In this document: positions 54,516 through 64,000 of the stretch, piece after piece
Layout: every line of letters begins with the position of its first letter
How positions within the stretch are numbered: position 1 is the first letter of the stretch
Source of the DNA: Moraxella porci DSM 25326
GTDB taxonomy: Bacteria > Pseudomonadota > Gammaproteobacteria > Pseudomonadales > Moraxellaceae
Assembly: GCF_002014855.1 (NCBI RefSeq)
Contig: NZ_MUYV01000001.1
Coordinates: forward strand, 186,001 to 250,000
Direction: 5' to 3'
DNA: 64,000 nt
Program-made: the position numbers and the translations under genes
Notes under the pieces: model-generated
The model's input: only the letters and a program-made list of their open reading frames with translations
Told to the model about the DNA's origin: nothing
Databases searched by the model: none

Positions 54516-55217
54516 TTAGCGAATGATCTCAATGGTGCCATTGGCGTTGTAGCTTAAGGTGGTGTTGCCGGCCTCGAAGTTTTGGGCTTCGATGCCAGCA
54601 GCGGCATCCATGGTTTTCATGCTGGCCATCACTGGTCGAGCGTAATAGTGATTATTGCCACCAAGATTGACATTGACGATCTTGTAGCTGCTTGATCCAA
54701 AGGCTTGGCTGATGGTGGTGGCTTCTTCATTGAAACGCTTGATCGCTTCTAGCTGTAGGCGTTTTTCTTCACTGTCGCGCAGCTTGTCTGAGATCCCAAA
54801 GCTGATATTTTCCATCACCATCGTGGATTGTAGATCGGCGATCAGCTGACTGGCTTTTTCAAAGTTATTGCTTTTGATGTTAATGCTGACGCTGCCTGTA
54901 AAGCCGATAATTTTGGTGCTGTTATTGGCATAGCGCGGATAAGTGCTTTGGGCGCCTGTGGTCACTGTCACCTCAGGATAGCGTTTGGCGATCTGCATCG
55001 CGGCATTGACGCTGCTGTTTAGCTCTTTGGCGATGGCAGCGGCAGTGCTGGCTTGAGCGGTCTTTGACATGGTGGCGCGAATCTCATCATTGGCGATTTC
55101 GCTTTTGACTTCGCTGTTAAAACTGATGCGATTATAAGCTTGGTCATTGGCCAATGCAGGTAGGCTTAGTGCTGAAGCCACCGCAGTAATGATTGCAGAA
55201 TTTCTTAAAAATGACAT
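54516..55217 (-). CDS. SIMPL-domain (DUF541) periplasmic protein
   Basis: A 233-residue protein with a signal peptide (1-23, cut after PALA-N) and one SIMPL/DUF541 domain (about 30-230). Visible features are SFNSEVKSEIANDEIRAT, an IIGFTGSVSINIKSNNFEKA stretch and the C-terminal LSYNANGTIEIIR. Related proteins (YggE) are linked to oxidative or envelope stress, but biochemical function is unknown. ATG at 55217. It follows no other gene on its strand closely. Confidence 0.9.
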   Translation of the reverse strand: MSFLRNSAIITAVASALSLPALANDQAYNRISFNSEVKSEIANDEIRATMSKTAQASTAAAIAKELNSSVNAAMQIAKRYPEVTVTTGAQSTYPRYANNSTKIIGFTGSVSINIKSNNFEKASQLIADLQSTMVMENISFGISDKLRDSEEKRLQLEAIKRFNEEATTISQAFGSSSYKIVNVNLGGNNHYYARPVMASMKTMDAAAGIEAQNFEAGNTTLSYNANGTIEIIR

Positions 55218-55490
55218 GGTAAATGATCCTTAAATGAATGCACTGCTCAAGGTAGTTCGGCACCATTATAGCGCCTTTCATGCCAAATAATGTAACAGTA
55301 TGTGTCATAATATGTAAAAAATTGGTGGCAGATTGTGAATATGCGAATTTGGCGGCAGAGCAAGGGCGTGTTAATGATAAATCAAGCCAATGTACCATTA
55401 AGGCGAATACCACTGGATTTCAATCATCAATAAAGTGCAAAAAAAGCGCAGCCATCGCCACGCTTGATAAACCCGACTGCATCCCATAGA

Positions 55491-56411
55491 TCAGTCTAAT
55501 TTGATTTTGTCTTTTAACAAAAATTCCATCAAAGCTTTTTGGGCGTGTAAGCGGTTTTCGGCTTCATCCCATACCACAGAACGCGGGTCATTTAGCAAAT
55601 CAAAGCTGATCTCTTCACCGCGATGCGCAGGCAAGCAATGCATAAATAGCACCTCAGGATCAGCTTTATCGAGCATCGCAGGGCTGACTTGATAAGGCGC
55701 AAAACGGCGCGCGCGCGTCATCTGCTCTGATTCTTGACCCATACTTGCCCAGACATCCGTGGCGATCAGATGCGCACCTTTGGCAGCTTCTTGGGGATCT
55801 TCGACATAAGTGACGCAGTGGCTGTACTCTTCGATCAGCTCAGGATTTGGCTCAAAGCCATAAGGCGCAGTCACACGCAGATTGAAACCAAACTGATGCG
55901 CTGCTAGGATATAGGATGCGCACATATTGTTGCCATCACCGACCCATGTGACCGTCTTACCTTTGATACTGCCACGATGCTCATGAAAGGTCTGCATATC
56001 CGCCAGTAGCTGACACGGATGAAAATCATCGGTCAAGGCATTGATCACAGGTACGGATGAGTGCTGACAAAACAGCTCAAGCTTGGCGTGTTCAAAGGTG
56101 CGAATCATGATAATATCGACCATGCTTGAGATGACTTTGGCGGAGTCTTCGATCGGCTCACCACGCCCAAGCTGAGTGTCTTTTGGGGATAAGAAAATCG
56201 CATGACCGCCAAACTGTCCCATACCAGCCTCAAAAGAAATGCGAGTACGCGTCGATGACTTCTCAAAAATCATCCCAAGCGTACGACCGACAAACGGACG
56301 GTAAATCTCGCCACGATGCTGCATTTGGCGCAGTTCGCTGGCACGACGGATGATGGCTTCAAGTTCAGCAGGTGTCATGTCTAGCAGATTGCGAAAGTGG
56401 CGTACACTCAT
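55491..56411 (-). CDS. argF: ornithine carbamoyltransferase
   Basis: A 306-residue enzyme making citrulline from ornithine and carbamoyl phosphate for arginine synthesis. Motifs: [13 protein letters not shown] (carbamoyl phosphate), [28 protein letters not shown], and LPAHRGEEI with catalytic Cys in MHCLP. The start is ATG at 56411 ([11 protein letters not shown]); the frame extends 25 codons further but the family N-terminus fits 56411. A GGATAAG lies upstream. Confidence 0.96.
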   Translation of the reverse strand: MSVRHFRNLLDMTPAELEAIIRRASELRQMQHRGEIYRPFVGRTLGMIFEKSSTRTRISFEAGMGQFGGHAIFLSPKDTQLGRGEPIEDSAKVISSMVDIIMIRTFEHAKLELFCQHSSVPVINALTDDFHPCQLLADMQTFHEHRGSIKGKTVTWVGDGNNMCASYILAAHQFGFNLRVTAPYGFEPNPELIEEYSHCVTYVEDPQEAAKGAHLIATDVWASMGQESEQMTRARRFAPYQVSPAMLDKADPEVLFMHCLPAHRGEEISFDLLNDPRSVVWDEAENRLHAQKALMEFLLKDKIKLD

Positions 56412-56486
56412 GGGTGGGCTTATCCTATTTGATGAATTGATGGGCTGTTTGCTCGCACAGCTTGGTTGAAATTTGTAGTATAGCAT

Positions 56487-56935
56487 CGGTTTTGGCGCTT
56501 GGCTATATTTTGACTATAAATTTACGCTGATTCATCATAAATCATTGCAAAAATTATTAACCATCATAGATAAGTCATTGAAATTACATAATTTTGTACA
56601 GCATGTGCCATTGATAAGTTGTTTATGCATTCGCGTGGTATGCTGTAATTCAACAGTGTCTAATGACTGTCAATATAAATAAATTCGAGCGCTAAAATGC
56701 CAATAAACCATTGAAAATAATAATATTTTTTAATGTTTAAACAATTTTTATGTAAACAAGCGTATATTTTTACAACTCGTTACATTTATTTGTGCTAAAA
56801 TTGGTGATATTTTTAAAATCTGTTCGATGGCTTCGCTGCACTAAGGGTATAGGCTTAGAGGCTTAGGCATCGACAAAGGATGCGACGGGACAATTGGTAT
56901 CACCTTTGTCCACAACCCAATACTGGAGTGAATTT
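56487..56935. other. AT-rich intergenic region upstream of the FabH-like gene
   Basis: No gene is seen. The proximal part (56820-56935) is less AT-rich. It holds a short direct repeat (GGCTTAG twice, 56852-56868) and an inverted repeat (GACAAAGG at 56872-56879 and CCTTTGTC at 56903-56910) that could form a leader hairpin before the GGAG site. Confidence 0.45.
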
Positions 56936-58081
56936 ATGGCCATCTATCTAACCGCGACTGGTATTTATAAGCCTGAACATAAAATCAGCAGTGATGAGCT
57001 GGTGACGGCATTTAATACTTATGTGGATAATTATAACAGCAAGCACGCCGATGCCATCGCGGCAGGCGAGAAAGTGGCTTTGCAGCATTCATCAAGTGAA
57101 TTTATCGAAAAAGCCTCGGGCATTAAGTCGCGCTATGTGATTGATAAAAAAGGCATTTTAGATCCAGAAATCATGGCACCGATTTTTCCAGCGCGTAAGC
57201 TGGGTGAAGAGCTGTCAGTGATGGCAGAGATGGGTTTGGCAGCGCTAAAAGATGCGTTGGATGCTGCTGGATTGTCAGCTGATGAGCTTGATGGCATCAT
57301 TTGTGCATCCTCAAACTTTCAGCGCTGCTATCCTGCCATCGCCATTGAGATTCAGCATGCCATCGGTATGACGCATGGTTTTGCTTATGATATGAATGTG
57401 GCGTGTAGTGCCGCGACTTTTGGCATCGCGCAAGCGGTCGGCAGCATCAAAGCAGGACTTGGCAAGAAGATCGCGGTGCTAAATATCGAGATCACCTCAG
57501 CACATCTAAACTGGCGCAATCGTGACAGCCATTTTATCTTCGGTGATGTGGCAGCAGCATCGATCATTGAAGCGCTAGACACGCCAAAAGGCTATGAGGT
57601 GCTAGATAGCAAGCTGTACACGCAGTTTTCGACCAACATCAAAAACGAATACGGCTTTATGGATCGCAGTGAGTTTTTGGCGGCAGGCACTCAGATGTAC
57701 GAAGACATCGAAGAGCCAGTCAGCGATAAGCTATTCCTCCAAGAAGGCCGAAAGGTGTTCCGCGAAGTCTGCCCCAAGGTGTCTGAGATCATCAGCACGC
57801 ATTTGAGTGAAAATAATCTTGAGCCAAGCCAAATTAAACGCATGTGGCTACATCAGGCAAACATTAATATGATCGATCTGATTTTGCGCTCTGTGGTCGG
57901 TAAGGATGCTGATAAGTCCATCGCCCCAGTGGTGATCAGCGAGTATGGTAATACCAGCTCAGCCAGTCCTGTAGTGGCATTTCACGAGACCCAAGACGGT
58001 GTAGCATCAGGTGATCTGTGCGTGATGTGTTCATTTGGTGCAGGCTATTCGATCGGTTCTGTGTTACTAAAAAAAGCCTAA
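56936..58081 (+). CDS. beta-ketoacyl-ACP synthase III family enzyme
   Basis: A 381-residue thiolase-fold condensing enzyme that begins ATGIYKPEHKISSDELV. The nucleophile Cys lies in MNVACSAATFGIAQA, His in WLHQANINMIDLI and Asn in ISEYGNTSSASPVV. It is longer than classical FabH (about 317 residues), with inserts near the N-terminus, matching the long FabH-like group found in gammaproteobacteria. It probably starts fatty-acid chains or condenses an acyl-CoA or ACP primer. The start is ATG at 56936, preceded by GGAG. Confidence 0.9.
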   Translation: MAIYLTATGIYKPEHKISSDELVTAFNTYVDNYNSKHADAIAAGEKVALQHSSSEFIEKASGIKSRYVIDKKGILDPEIMAPIFPARKLGEELSVMAEMGLAALKDALDAAGLSADELDGIICASSNFQRCYPAIAIEIQHAIGMTHGFAYDMNVACSAATFGIAQAVGSIKAGLGKKIAVLNIEITSAHLNWRNRDSHFIFGDVAAASIIEALDTPKGYEVLDSKLYTQFSTNIKNEYGFMDRSEFLAAGTQMYEDIEEPVSDKLFLQEGRKVFREVCPKVSEIISTHLSENNLEPSQIKRMWLHQANINMIDLILRSVVGKDADKSIAPVVISEYGNTSSASPVVAFHETQDGVASGDLCVMCSFGAGYSIGSVLLKKA

Positions 58082-58201
58082 GATCCATCGATCATCGTTT
58101 TAAACTCATCAAAAACAACACTCAAGGCATGACTCATCATGCCTTGTTTTATTTACTGGCTTTGGTTTACAATAGACGGATAAACTAGCTTTGAGTCGAT
58201 T

Positions 58202-59164
58202 ATGAAAATTTATTTAGCAAGAAATAATGTACAAGCAGGGCCTTATACCCTAGATGAACTTAATACCATGCTGGCCTCAGGCGAGGTTTTGCTCGATGAT
58301 TTGGCGTGGCATGCACCGATGAGCCAATGGCAGCGATTGGGTGATCTGACCGACAATCAGCTGCATTATCAGCCAGCCCAAGCTCAGCCAGTCGGACAGT
58401 CTCAGCCAGCCACAGCCAAAGAAGCACCCAGAGGCTTTGGTGACAATGTGGATTTTAAGCCGACTGCCACAGATCAGCCATCGCCCCAAAAGCGCATTAG
58501 CGTCGCTGAATTATACGGCAAAAAGCCAGCCGATGAGCCAAACCAAAATCTGCATCCTACCCATGCCGCCCATGCAGGCCAAGCCAACAAGGCGCACCCA
58601 TCAGCGACAGTGGTCGATCAGCAGGCGGCTTTGGCGTCGATTGGATCGCGTTTTTTGGCGGTGGTGATCAATTTTGTGCTGTTTTTATTGACCTTGTTGC
58701 CATTTTTGCAGCAGTTTATGGCGCTAGATCCTGATCCTGAGCGACTGAATTTGGGCGATATGGCAGCGCGCATGGAATATGCCAGACAGCTTGCCACCCA
58801 AATCCCAACTGAGACGATGACTTTATCCAGTCTGCTGCTGCTGGGTTATGTGTTGGTACAGATGATTCTGATCATCGCGCGCGGACAGTCGTTTGGCAAG
58901 CTGCTTGTGGGCATTCGCACGGTGGATGTTGAGACTTTTGATAAGCCCAATTTTTTAAAACGCGTCATTTTGCGTATCGTGGTGCTGTTTGTGATTTATC
59001 AATTCGCCAGTGCGCTGCCAATTCCGATCAATATGGCACTGATTTTATTGATGATTAATTATTTTATCGCAGGTCGCAATCCAAAGCGACAAGGCTGGCA
59101 TGATAAACTGGCAGGCACGACCGTGGTAAAAACTTCTGCCGTACCATTTAAAAAGGGTAAATGA
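58202..59164 (+). CDS. GYF_2 and RDD domain membrane protein
   Basis: A 320-residue protein. The N-terminus (1-50: [20 protein letters not shown], then [14 protein letters not shown]) is a GYF_2-type domain that may bind partners. A Gln/Pro/Ala/His-rich linker (55-145) leads to an RDD domain with three to four spans ([46 protein letters not shown]). RDD proteins are often transporter-like or antiporter-related, but no substrate is evident. It overlaps ung by 1-4 nt and leads the RDD-ung-tadA-cmk run. Confidence 0.88.
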   Translation: MKIYLARNNVQAGPYTLDELNTMLASGEVLLDDLAWHAPMSQWQRLGDLTDNQLHYQPAQAQPVGQSQPATAKEAPRGFGDNVDFKPTATDQPSPQKRISVAELYGKKPADEPNQNLHPTHAAHAGQANKAHPSATVVDQQAALASIGSRFLAVVINFVLFLLTLLPFLQQFMALDPDPERLNLGDMAARMEYARQLATQIPTETMTLSSLLLLGYVLVQMILIIARGQSFGKLLVGIRTVDVETFDKPNFLKRVILRIVVLFVIYQFASALPIPINMALILLMINYFIAGRNPKRQGWHDKLAGTTVVKTSAVPFKKGK

Positions 59165-59877
59165 TGAAGCTAGATGATCAGCAGCAAGCGGCACTGGCAC
59201 GAGTACAGTTGCCCGAAGATTGGAAAATGGCACTGGCACCGGCACTGCTTGACCCAAAGATGGATGCGCTGCGTACATTTTTGCAGTCGGCTTATCAAGA
59301 TGGCAAGCAGATTTATCCGCCAAAAAATCAGATTTTTAATGCTTTTCATCTGACGCCATTATCACAAGTCAAAGTGGTCATCTTGGGGCAAGATCCTTAT
59401 CACGGTGCAGGGCAGGCGATGGGGTTGTCGTTTAGTGTACCAAAGATTATCCCCAAACCACCAAGTCTGCAAAACATCCTAAAAGAGCTGGCCACCGACC
59501 TTGGCATCCCAGTCAGTGCCCATGGCGATTTGTCATCTTGGGCAAGACAGGGTGTGTTACTGCTCAACGCTACATTGACTGTCGAAGCGGGTCAGGCAGG
59601 CAGTCATCAGCGTCAAGGATGGGAAGAGTTTACCGACTATGCTATCCAAGTGCTGAATGAACAAACCGAACGGACGGTTTTTATTTTGTGGGGCAGTTAT
59701 GCCAAGAACAAAGGGCGATATATTGATACCGCACGGCATTTGGTGCTAAGTGCCAATCATCCATCGCCGCTATCTGCCAATCGTGGTGGATTTTTTGGCA
59801 CTCGCCCATTTTCTAAGACCAATGACTATCTGATACGCCATGGCAAAACCCCGATTGAGTGGCAACTGCCACAGTAA
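59164..59877 (+). CDS. ung: uracil-DNA glycosylase
   Basis: A 237-residue family 1 UDG that excises uracil from DNA. The water-activating motif [16 protein letters not shown] (Asp near 77), [23 protein letters not shown] and the Leu-intercalation motif [11 protein letters not shown] are all present. Tandem ATGs occur at 59161 and 59164, both overlapping the upstream stop; either start is plausible. It lies in the cluster with tadA and cmk. Confidence 0.96.
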   Translation: MKLDDQQQAALARVQLPEDWKMALAPALLDPKMDALRTFLQSAYQDGKQIYPPKNQIFNAFHLTPLSQVKVVILGQDPYHGAGQAMGLSFSVPKIIPKPPSLQNILKELATDLGIPVSAHGDLSSWARQGVLLLNATLTVEAGQAGSHQRQGWEEFTDYAIQVLNEQTERTVFILWGSYAKNKGRYIDTARHLVLSANHPSPLSANRGGFFGTRPFSKTNDYLIRHGKTPIEWQLPQ

Positions 59878-59896
59878 TCAGTCTTTGTATCCACTG

Positions 59897-60442
59897 ATGT
59901 CTCGGCCTGATTGGCAAGTGGTTAACCTGCCAAGTTATCAATTTTGGCACTGTTTCGATGTCGCCATGATGCACTTGGCTATCGCTGAAGCCAAAAAAGG
60001 TGCAATGGCAGGCGAGATACCTGTCGGTGCGATACTTGTGCATGATGGGCAGGTGATTGGCAAAGGGTTTAATCAGCCAATTTTATCGCATGATCCGACG
60101 GCACACGCTGAGATTGTGGCGCTCAGAGATGCCTGTACTCGGCTAGGTAACTATCGTTTGCCACCACAGACGACGCTGTATGTGACGCTTGAGCCGTGCA
60201 CCATGTGCTTTGGGGCACTGATTCATGCTCGGGTTGGGCGGATTGTGTTTGCCACTTTTGAGCCAAAATCAGGTGTGGTCGGCAGTCAGATGAACTTAAG
60301 CCAGATGGGATTTTATAATCATCAGGCGATGGTATCACAAGGGCTGCTCTCGTGTGAATGTTCGCAGATGCTGAGTCAATTTTTTGCCAAACGACGCGCG
60401 GATAAACGCTTAGCAAAACAAATGGCTAATAGCACAGTTTAA
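59897..60442 (+). CDS. tadA: tRNA-specific adenosine deaminase
   Basis: A 181-residue zinc enzyme converting the wobble A34 to inosine in tRNA-Arg(ACG). Motifs: HAEIVALRDA (zinc His and catalytic Glu) and TLYVTLEPCTMCFGALIHAR (zinc Cys pair). Downstream, VVGSQMNL and the C-terminal FFAKRRADKR are as in family members. The start chosen is ATG at 59897, 19 nt after ung; the frame is open further upstream over the ung end, and a start near 59966 would lose part of the first helix. Confidence 0.93.
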   Translation: MSRPDWQVVNLPSYQFWHCFDVAMMHLAIAEAKKGAMAGEIPVGAILVHDGQVIGKGFNQPILSHDPTAHAEIVALRDACTRLGNYRLPPQTTLYVTLEPCTMCFGALIHARVGRIVFATFEPKSGVVGSQMNLSQMGFYNHQAMVSQGLLSCECSQMLSQFFAKRRADKRLAKQMANSTV

Positions 60443-60468
60443 ATAAATTATCAAAAAAAGAGCTTATT

Positions 60469-61188
60469 ATGACGACGACAAAACAGTATTCACACCCAGT
60501 CATCTGTATCGATGGGCCAAGTGGTGCAGGCAAAGGCACGCTGGCATATCGACTAGCGGATGAATTGGGCTATAATCTTTTGGACAGCGGTGCCTTGTAT
60601 CGCATCATAGGCTTATTAGCACATCAGGCAGGGCTGTTGGCTGAAGGCGTGGCTGATTTAGAATTGCAGTTAGAAAAGCTGACGCAGTCGTTAAATCTTG
60701 CCTTCGCCATCAATCACCAAACAAAAATGGTTGAAATATTAATCAATGGCGAGCCACTGACTGATGATATCCGCAATGAAACGGTCGGGGGCTATGCCTC
60801 AAAAGTTGCTGTATTCCCAAAAGTGCGTACAGCATTATTGGACGTGCAGCGAGATATGGCGAAGCGAAGCGGGCTGATTGCTGATGGTCGAGATATGGGC
60901 ACGGTGATTTTCCCTGATGCGCCCGTGAAGGTATTTTTGACCGCCAGTGCCAAAGCACGAGCCGACCGACGCGTCGCCCAGCTGACACAGGCGGGTAAAT
61001 CGGCAAATTATGAGGCAATTTTGGCAGAGATTGAAGCGCGTGATGAGCGTGACCAAAACCGTAGCGTTGCACCATCTAGGCCTGCTGATGATGCGCTGGT
61101 GCTTGATAGCTCAGCCATGGATGCTGAAGCTGTTTATCTGTCTGTACGTAAATTTTGTGAAAAGCAAGGCATTGTTTTTCCAACTTAG
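60469..61188 (+). CDS. cmk: cytidylate kinase
   Basis: A 239-residue NMP kinase that phosphorylates CMP and dCMP. P-loop IDGPSGAGKGTLAYRLA, then LDSGALYRIIGLLA, GRDMGTVIFPDAPVKVFLTA and the ARADRRVAQL segment. Slightly longer than E. coli Cmk. It lies 26 nt after tadA and upstream of rpsA as in most gammaproteobacteria. A strong hairpin terminator follows. Confidence 0.97.
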   Translation: MTTTKQYSHPVICIDGPSGAGKGTLAYRLADELGYNLLDSGALYRIIGLLAHQAGLLAEGVADLELQLEKLTQSLNLAFAINHQTKMVEILINGEPLTDDIRNETVGGYASKVAVFPKVRTALLDVQRDMAKRSGLIADGRDMGTVIFPDAPVKVFLTASAKARADRRVAQLTQAGKSANYEAILAEIEARDERDQNRSVAPSRPADDALVLDSSAMDAEAVYLSVRKFCEKQGIVFPT

Positions 61189-61229
61189 GCCATCGATGAT
61201 CAATTCAGCCAATTTATCCACATCTTGAC

Positions 61230-61267
61230 AAAATCACCCAAAAAAACTGTAAAAATTGGGTGATTTT
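61230..61267 (+). terminator. terminator between cmk and rpsA
   Basis: Perfect 12-bp stem AAAATCACCCAA (61230-61241) with TTGGGTGATTTT (61256-61267), ending in TTTTTAA. It separates cmk from rpsA, and a TAAAAT at 61283-61288 may be the rpsA -10. Confidence 0.85.
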
Positions 61268-61408
61268 TAATTTAAATTGGTGTAAAATAATGCGGTTTAT
61301 ATTTTTTAATGCGTGAGCGAAGTGTAAATCCAGCAATGCTTGGCATCATGCTTAACTGAACCACACTGGGCTGGCAGGCTGTGGCTATATTTTTTTAAGG
61401 TAAACATA

Positions 61409-63085
61409 ATGGTATCATTTGCTGAACTGTTTGAAGCAAGCCAATCAGAACAAGGTCTTAACATTGAGCGTGGCTCAGTGATTTCAGGTACTGTGGTTGC
61501 GATTGACAGCGATTGGATTACAGTGGACACTGGTCTTAAGTCTGAAGGCATCGTTGCTCGTGAAGAGTTCCTAAACGAAGCTGGCGAGCTTGAAGTAGCA
61601 GTAGGCGACAGCATCGATGTGGTTGTTGAAGCTGTGGACAATGGCATGGGTCAAACTGTGCTATCACGCGAAAAAGCGAAGCGTGAAGAAAGCTGGCGTG
61701 CGCTTGAGCAGCTACACGAAAACGACGAAATCGTTAAAGGTGTTATTTCTTCTAAAGTTAAAGGTGGTTTCACTGTTGAAATCGGTTCTGTTCGTGCGTT
61801 CCTACCAGGTTCTCTAGTAGATGTTCGTCCAGTTCGCGAAACAACTCACCTAGAAGGCAAAGAGCTTGAGTTCAAAGTTATCAAGATCGACAAGCAACGC
61901 AATAACATCGTGGTTTCTCGCCGTGCCGTTATGGAAGCTGAAAACTCAGCAGAGCGTGATGAACTACTAGCCAAACTAGAAGAAGGCATGGAAGTAGAAG
62001 GTATCGTTAAGAACCTAACTGACTACGGTGCATTCGTTGATCTGGGCGGCATCGATGGTCTTCTACACATCACTGATATGGCTTGGAAGCGTATCAAGCA
62101 TCCATCAGAAGCTGTTGAAGTTGGTCAAGACCTAAAAGTTAAAGTATTGAAGTTTGACCGTGAGCGTAATCGTGTTAGCCTAGGTCTAAAACAACTTGGC
62201 GCTGATCCATGGACTGAAGTTGAACAAACTTATCCAGTGGGTACCATCACCAAAGCACGCGTGACCAACCTAACTGACTATGGCTGCTTCGCTGAAATCG
62301 CTGAAGGCATCGAAGGTCTAGTGCACGTTTCTGAAATGGATCACACCAACAAGAACATCCACCCATCAAAAGTTGTTCAAGTGGGCGACGAAGTGAATGT
62401 CATGGTTCTTGAGATCGATGGTGAGCGTCGTCGCATCAGCCTAGGTATCAAGCAAACTATGCCAAACCCATGGGCAGAGTTTGACAAGAACCATGAAAAA
62501 GGTCAAAAAATCAGCGGTACCATCAAGTCTATCACTGACTTTGGTCTGTTCATCGGCCTAGAAGGTGGTATCGATGGTCTGGTTCATCTATCAGACATCT
62601 CTTGGACTGAAGCTGGCGAAGAAGCAATCCGCAACTACTCAAAAGGCGACACAGTAGAAGCTGTTGTATTGTCTGTAGATGCAGAAGCAAACCGCATCAG
62701 CCTAGGTATCAAGCAACTAAACTCTGATCCATTCAACGAATACCTACTGTCAAATGACCGTGGCGCGATCGTTAAAGGCACAGTTAAAGAAGTTGACGCT
62801 AAAGGTGCAGTGATCACTTTGGCTGATGAAGTAGAAGGCTACCTACGCGCTGCTGACATCGCTCGTGAACGCACTGAAGATGCTTCAAAAGTCCTAAGCG
62901 TTGGTGATGAAGTTGAAGCGAAGATCGTTGGTACTGACCGTAAATCTCGCAACATCAATTTGTCAATCAAAGCAAAAGATGAAGCAGATGAGCGTCAAGC
63001 AATCAAAGAGCTATCAAATGCTCAACCAGCTGAAGCACAGCCAAAAACTCTTGGTGACATCTTCGGTGATGCGCTAAAAGGCTAA
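61409..63085 (+). CDS. rpsA: 30S ribosomal protein S1
   Basis: A 558-residue protein with six S1 OB-fold repeats that binds mRNA and aids initiation. Repeats carry [100 protein letters not shown] and [20 protein letters not shown] in order. ATG at 61409 has AAGGT upstream. Leu codons are mostly CTA, unlike most of the window, consistent with high expression. A terminator follows, so ihfB is separate. Confidence 0.98.
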   Translation: MVSFAELFEASQSEQGLNIERGSVISGTVVAIDSDWITVDTGLKSEGIVAREEFLNEAGELEVAVGDSIDVVVEAVDNGMGQTVLSREKAKREESWRALEQLHENDEIVKGVISSKVKGGFTVEIGSVRAFLPGSLVDVRPVRETTHLEGKELEFKVIKIDKQRNNIVVSRRAVMEAENSAERDELLAKLEEGMEVEGIVKNLTDYGAFVDLGGIDGLLHITDMAWKRIKHPSEAVEVGQDLKVKVLKFDRERNRVSLGLKQLGADPWTEVEQTYPVGTITKARVTNLTDYGCFAEIAEGIEGLVHVSEMDHTNKNIHPSKVVQVGDEVNVMVLEIDGERRRISLGIKQTMPNPWAEFDKNHEKGQKISGTIKSITDFGLFIGLEGGIDGLVHLSDISWTEAGEEAIRNYSKGDTVEAVVLSVDAEANRISLGIKQLNSDPFNEYLLSNDRGAIVKGTVKEVDAKGAVITLADEVEGYLRAADIARERTEDASKVLSVGDEVEAKIVGTDRKSRNINLSIKAKDEADERQAIKELSNAQPAEAQPKTLGDIFGDALKG

Positions 63086-63098
63086 TCCAAAGCTGCAT

Positions 63099-63132
63099 AA
63101 AAAGAGTGATGAGCAATCATCGCTCTTTTTTT
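63099..63132 (+). terminator. rpsA terminator
   Basis: Arms AAAAGAGTGATGA and TCATCGCTCTTTT (one G-T pair) with loop GCAA, followed by a T tract. Confidence 0.9.
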
Positions 63133-63359
63133 ATGTGTGAATCGTTATAAGTAGCGGCCAATCGATGTATAATTATAATAATGACAAGCGACCATAAAGC
63201 GATAGATAGCTGTTATTTGTGAATTTTTACAAAAAATTGATTTAAAATCATCAAATTTAACAAAAAACACATTTTCTTTTTGGCAGATTTCGGTTATTAT
63301 CAAGACTCTATCAATTTGTTAAAAATCTGATACATGAAATGCAATCCAAGGTGAGGTGT

Positions 63360-63659
63360 ATGCAGGCGGTAGTGAATAAATCTGATTTGATTGCCAATCT
63401 GGCAGCGGTCTGTGATGATTTGGAAGAGCATGTGGTAGATGAAGCCGTGCGATTGATGATGGCGATGATGGTTGAAGAGCTGATTCATGATGGCCGCATC
63501 GAGGTTCGGGGTTTTGGCAGTTTTTGCCTGCATCATCGTGCTGCACGCATCGCGCGCAATCCGCGCACGGGCGAGAGCGTATCTGTGAATGCCAAATCTG
63601 TGCCGCACTTTAAACCTGGCAAAGCACTGCGTGAAGCGGTGAATGCCATCAATGATTGA
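63360..63659 (+). CDS. ihfB: integration host factor beta subunit
   Basis: A 99-residue DNA-bending protein that pairs with IhfA. The N-terminus MQAVVNKSDLIANLAA leads to the beta-ribbon arm with RIEVRGFGSFCLHHRAARIA, RNPRTGESV and the conserved HFKPGKALREAVN end. The start is ATG at 63360 with GGTGAGG upstream; an earlier in-frame ATG at 63339 lacks a good site. Order rpsA-ihfB-lapA is conserved in gammaproteobacteria. Confidence 0.95.
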   Translation: MQAVVNKSDLIANLAAVCDDLEEHVVDEAVRLMMAMMVEELIHDGRIEVRGFGSFCLHHRAARIARNPRTGESVSVNAKSVPHFKPGKALREAVNAIND

Positions 63660-63710
63660 GTTGTTGTATCAATTACAATATAACATATTAAAGCATATTA
63701 AGAGTTTGTT

Positions 63711-64000
63711 ATGCATATTATTTTAATTATTCTACTTGTACTGGCGTTCGCTTATTCTTTGGCGCTGGTGGTTCTAAATAATCAAGCCATCTCGGTCAAT
63801 TTACTATTCTCAAATGTCGCCAACATGAGCTTGGGCTTGATTTTGGTTGCGACCATCTTTTTGGGTGTGTTGATCGGTATTTTGCTGGCACTGCTACTGT
63901 TCCGTGTTTTCCAAAATAAATGGGAAATCAGCCGTCTGAAAAAGGAAAATGCCAATGTGCAAGCTCAGCTGAGTGAGGCCAATTTGAAATTGGCGCAACA
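63711..64000 (+). CDS. lapA: lipopolysaccharide assembly protein LapA (partial, runs off the right edge)
   Basis: The first 96 codons of a LapA/YciS-type protein. It has two membrane spans (2-24 and about 42-65) around a short polar loop with AISVNLLFSN, then a cytoplasmic coiled-coil start (EISRLKKENANVQAQLSEAN). With LapB it controls LpxC turnover and LPS balance. ATG at 63711, preceded by AAGAG. The C-terminus lies beyond the window. Confidence 0.88.
   Translation, partial: MHIILIILLVLAFAYSLALVVLNNQAISVNLLFSNVANMSLGLILVATIFLGVLIGILLALLLFRVFQNKWEISRLKKENANVQAQLSEANLKLAQ

Overview
This window is chromosomal core sequence from a gammaproteobacterium, most likely a Moraxellaceae member (Moraxella/Psychrobacter-like). 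That placement rests on moderate GC, a FadL-family porin resembling Moraxella OmpE, a Moraxellaceae-style rpoD, an lldP-lldD lactate module, separate trpGDC genes, and a strong CTA-leucine bias in rpsA. It is an inference from protein character, and no species call is made. I see no insertion sequence, prophage, CRISPR array, tRNA or rRNA. The only structural RNA gene is the small bacterial SRP RNA (ffs). Layout. 1-6.4 kb: the 3' part of a 'SpecificRecomb' membrane protein gene, a Bcs1-like AAA ATPase downstream of rpoD, a 0.7 kb gap with two perfect palindromes, and lrgAB. 6.6-11.8 kb: a lytic transglycosylase, htpX, hflX, folP (with a notable active-site-loop substitution) and an AT-rich orphan membrane protein. 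11.8-19.1 kb: rsmE, metF, lldD, lldP, xthA and a FabR-like TetR regulator. 19.2-24.1 kb: a His-rich lipoprotein with a Zur-like operator, a DUF441 membrane protein, ychF, an MFS transporter, ndk and a small lipoprotein. 24.3-28.8 kb (plus strand): an alpha/beta hydrolase, zapE, a nitroreductase, gpsA, sixA and ffs. 28.9-38.4 kb (minus strand): ybeZ-ybeY, accBC, ybaB-recR-rnd-LOG, and nrdA behind tandem NrdR-like boxes. 38.4-49.4 kb (minus strand): rluB, a Sir2 deacylase, trpG-trpD-trpC-trpS-scpA-scpB, panD, and uup-lpxL. 49.4-58.1 kb: slyX, the OmpE/FadL porin, a fatty-acyl-CoA ligase, an L,D-transpeptidase, a SIMPL protein, argF and a FabH-family ketosynthase. 58.2-64 kb (plus strand): a GYF/RDD membrane protein, ung, tadA, cmk, rpsA, ihfB and the start of lapA. 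Functional themes. Lactate uptake and oxidation is encoded by lldP and lldD. Fatty-acid handling is represented by the FadL porin, acyl-CoA ligase, FabH-like enzyme, accBC and the FabR-like regulator. Envelope maintenance is represented by the lytic transglycosylase, L,D-transpeptidase, LpxL, HtpX and LapA. Ribosome and RNA quality control is represented by HflX, RsmE, YbeY, YchF, RNase D, RluB and S1. Most intergenic gaps carry a clear hairpin terminator, so transcription units are well delimited. The items most worth a second look are the Phe-to-Ser change in the DHPS signature (folP), the His-rich lipoprotein with its Zur-like box, the 17-bp AT inverted repeat in the lldD leader, the Bcs1-like ATPase, and the helical insert in the porin. 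I found no obviously new multi-gene system.
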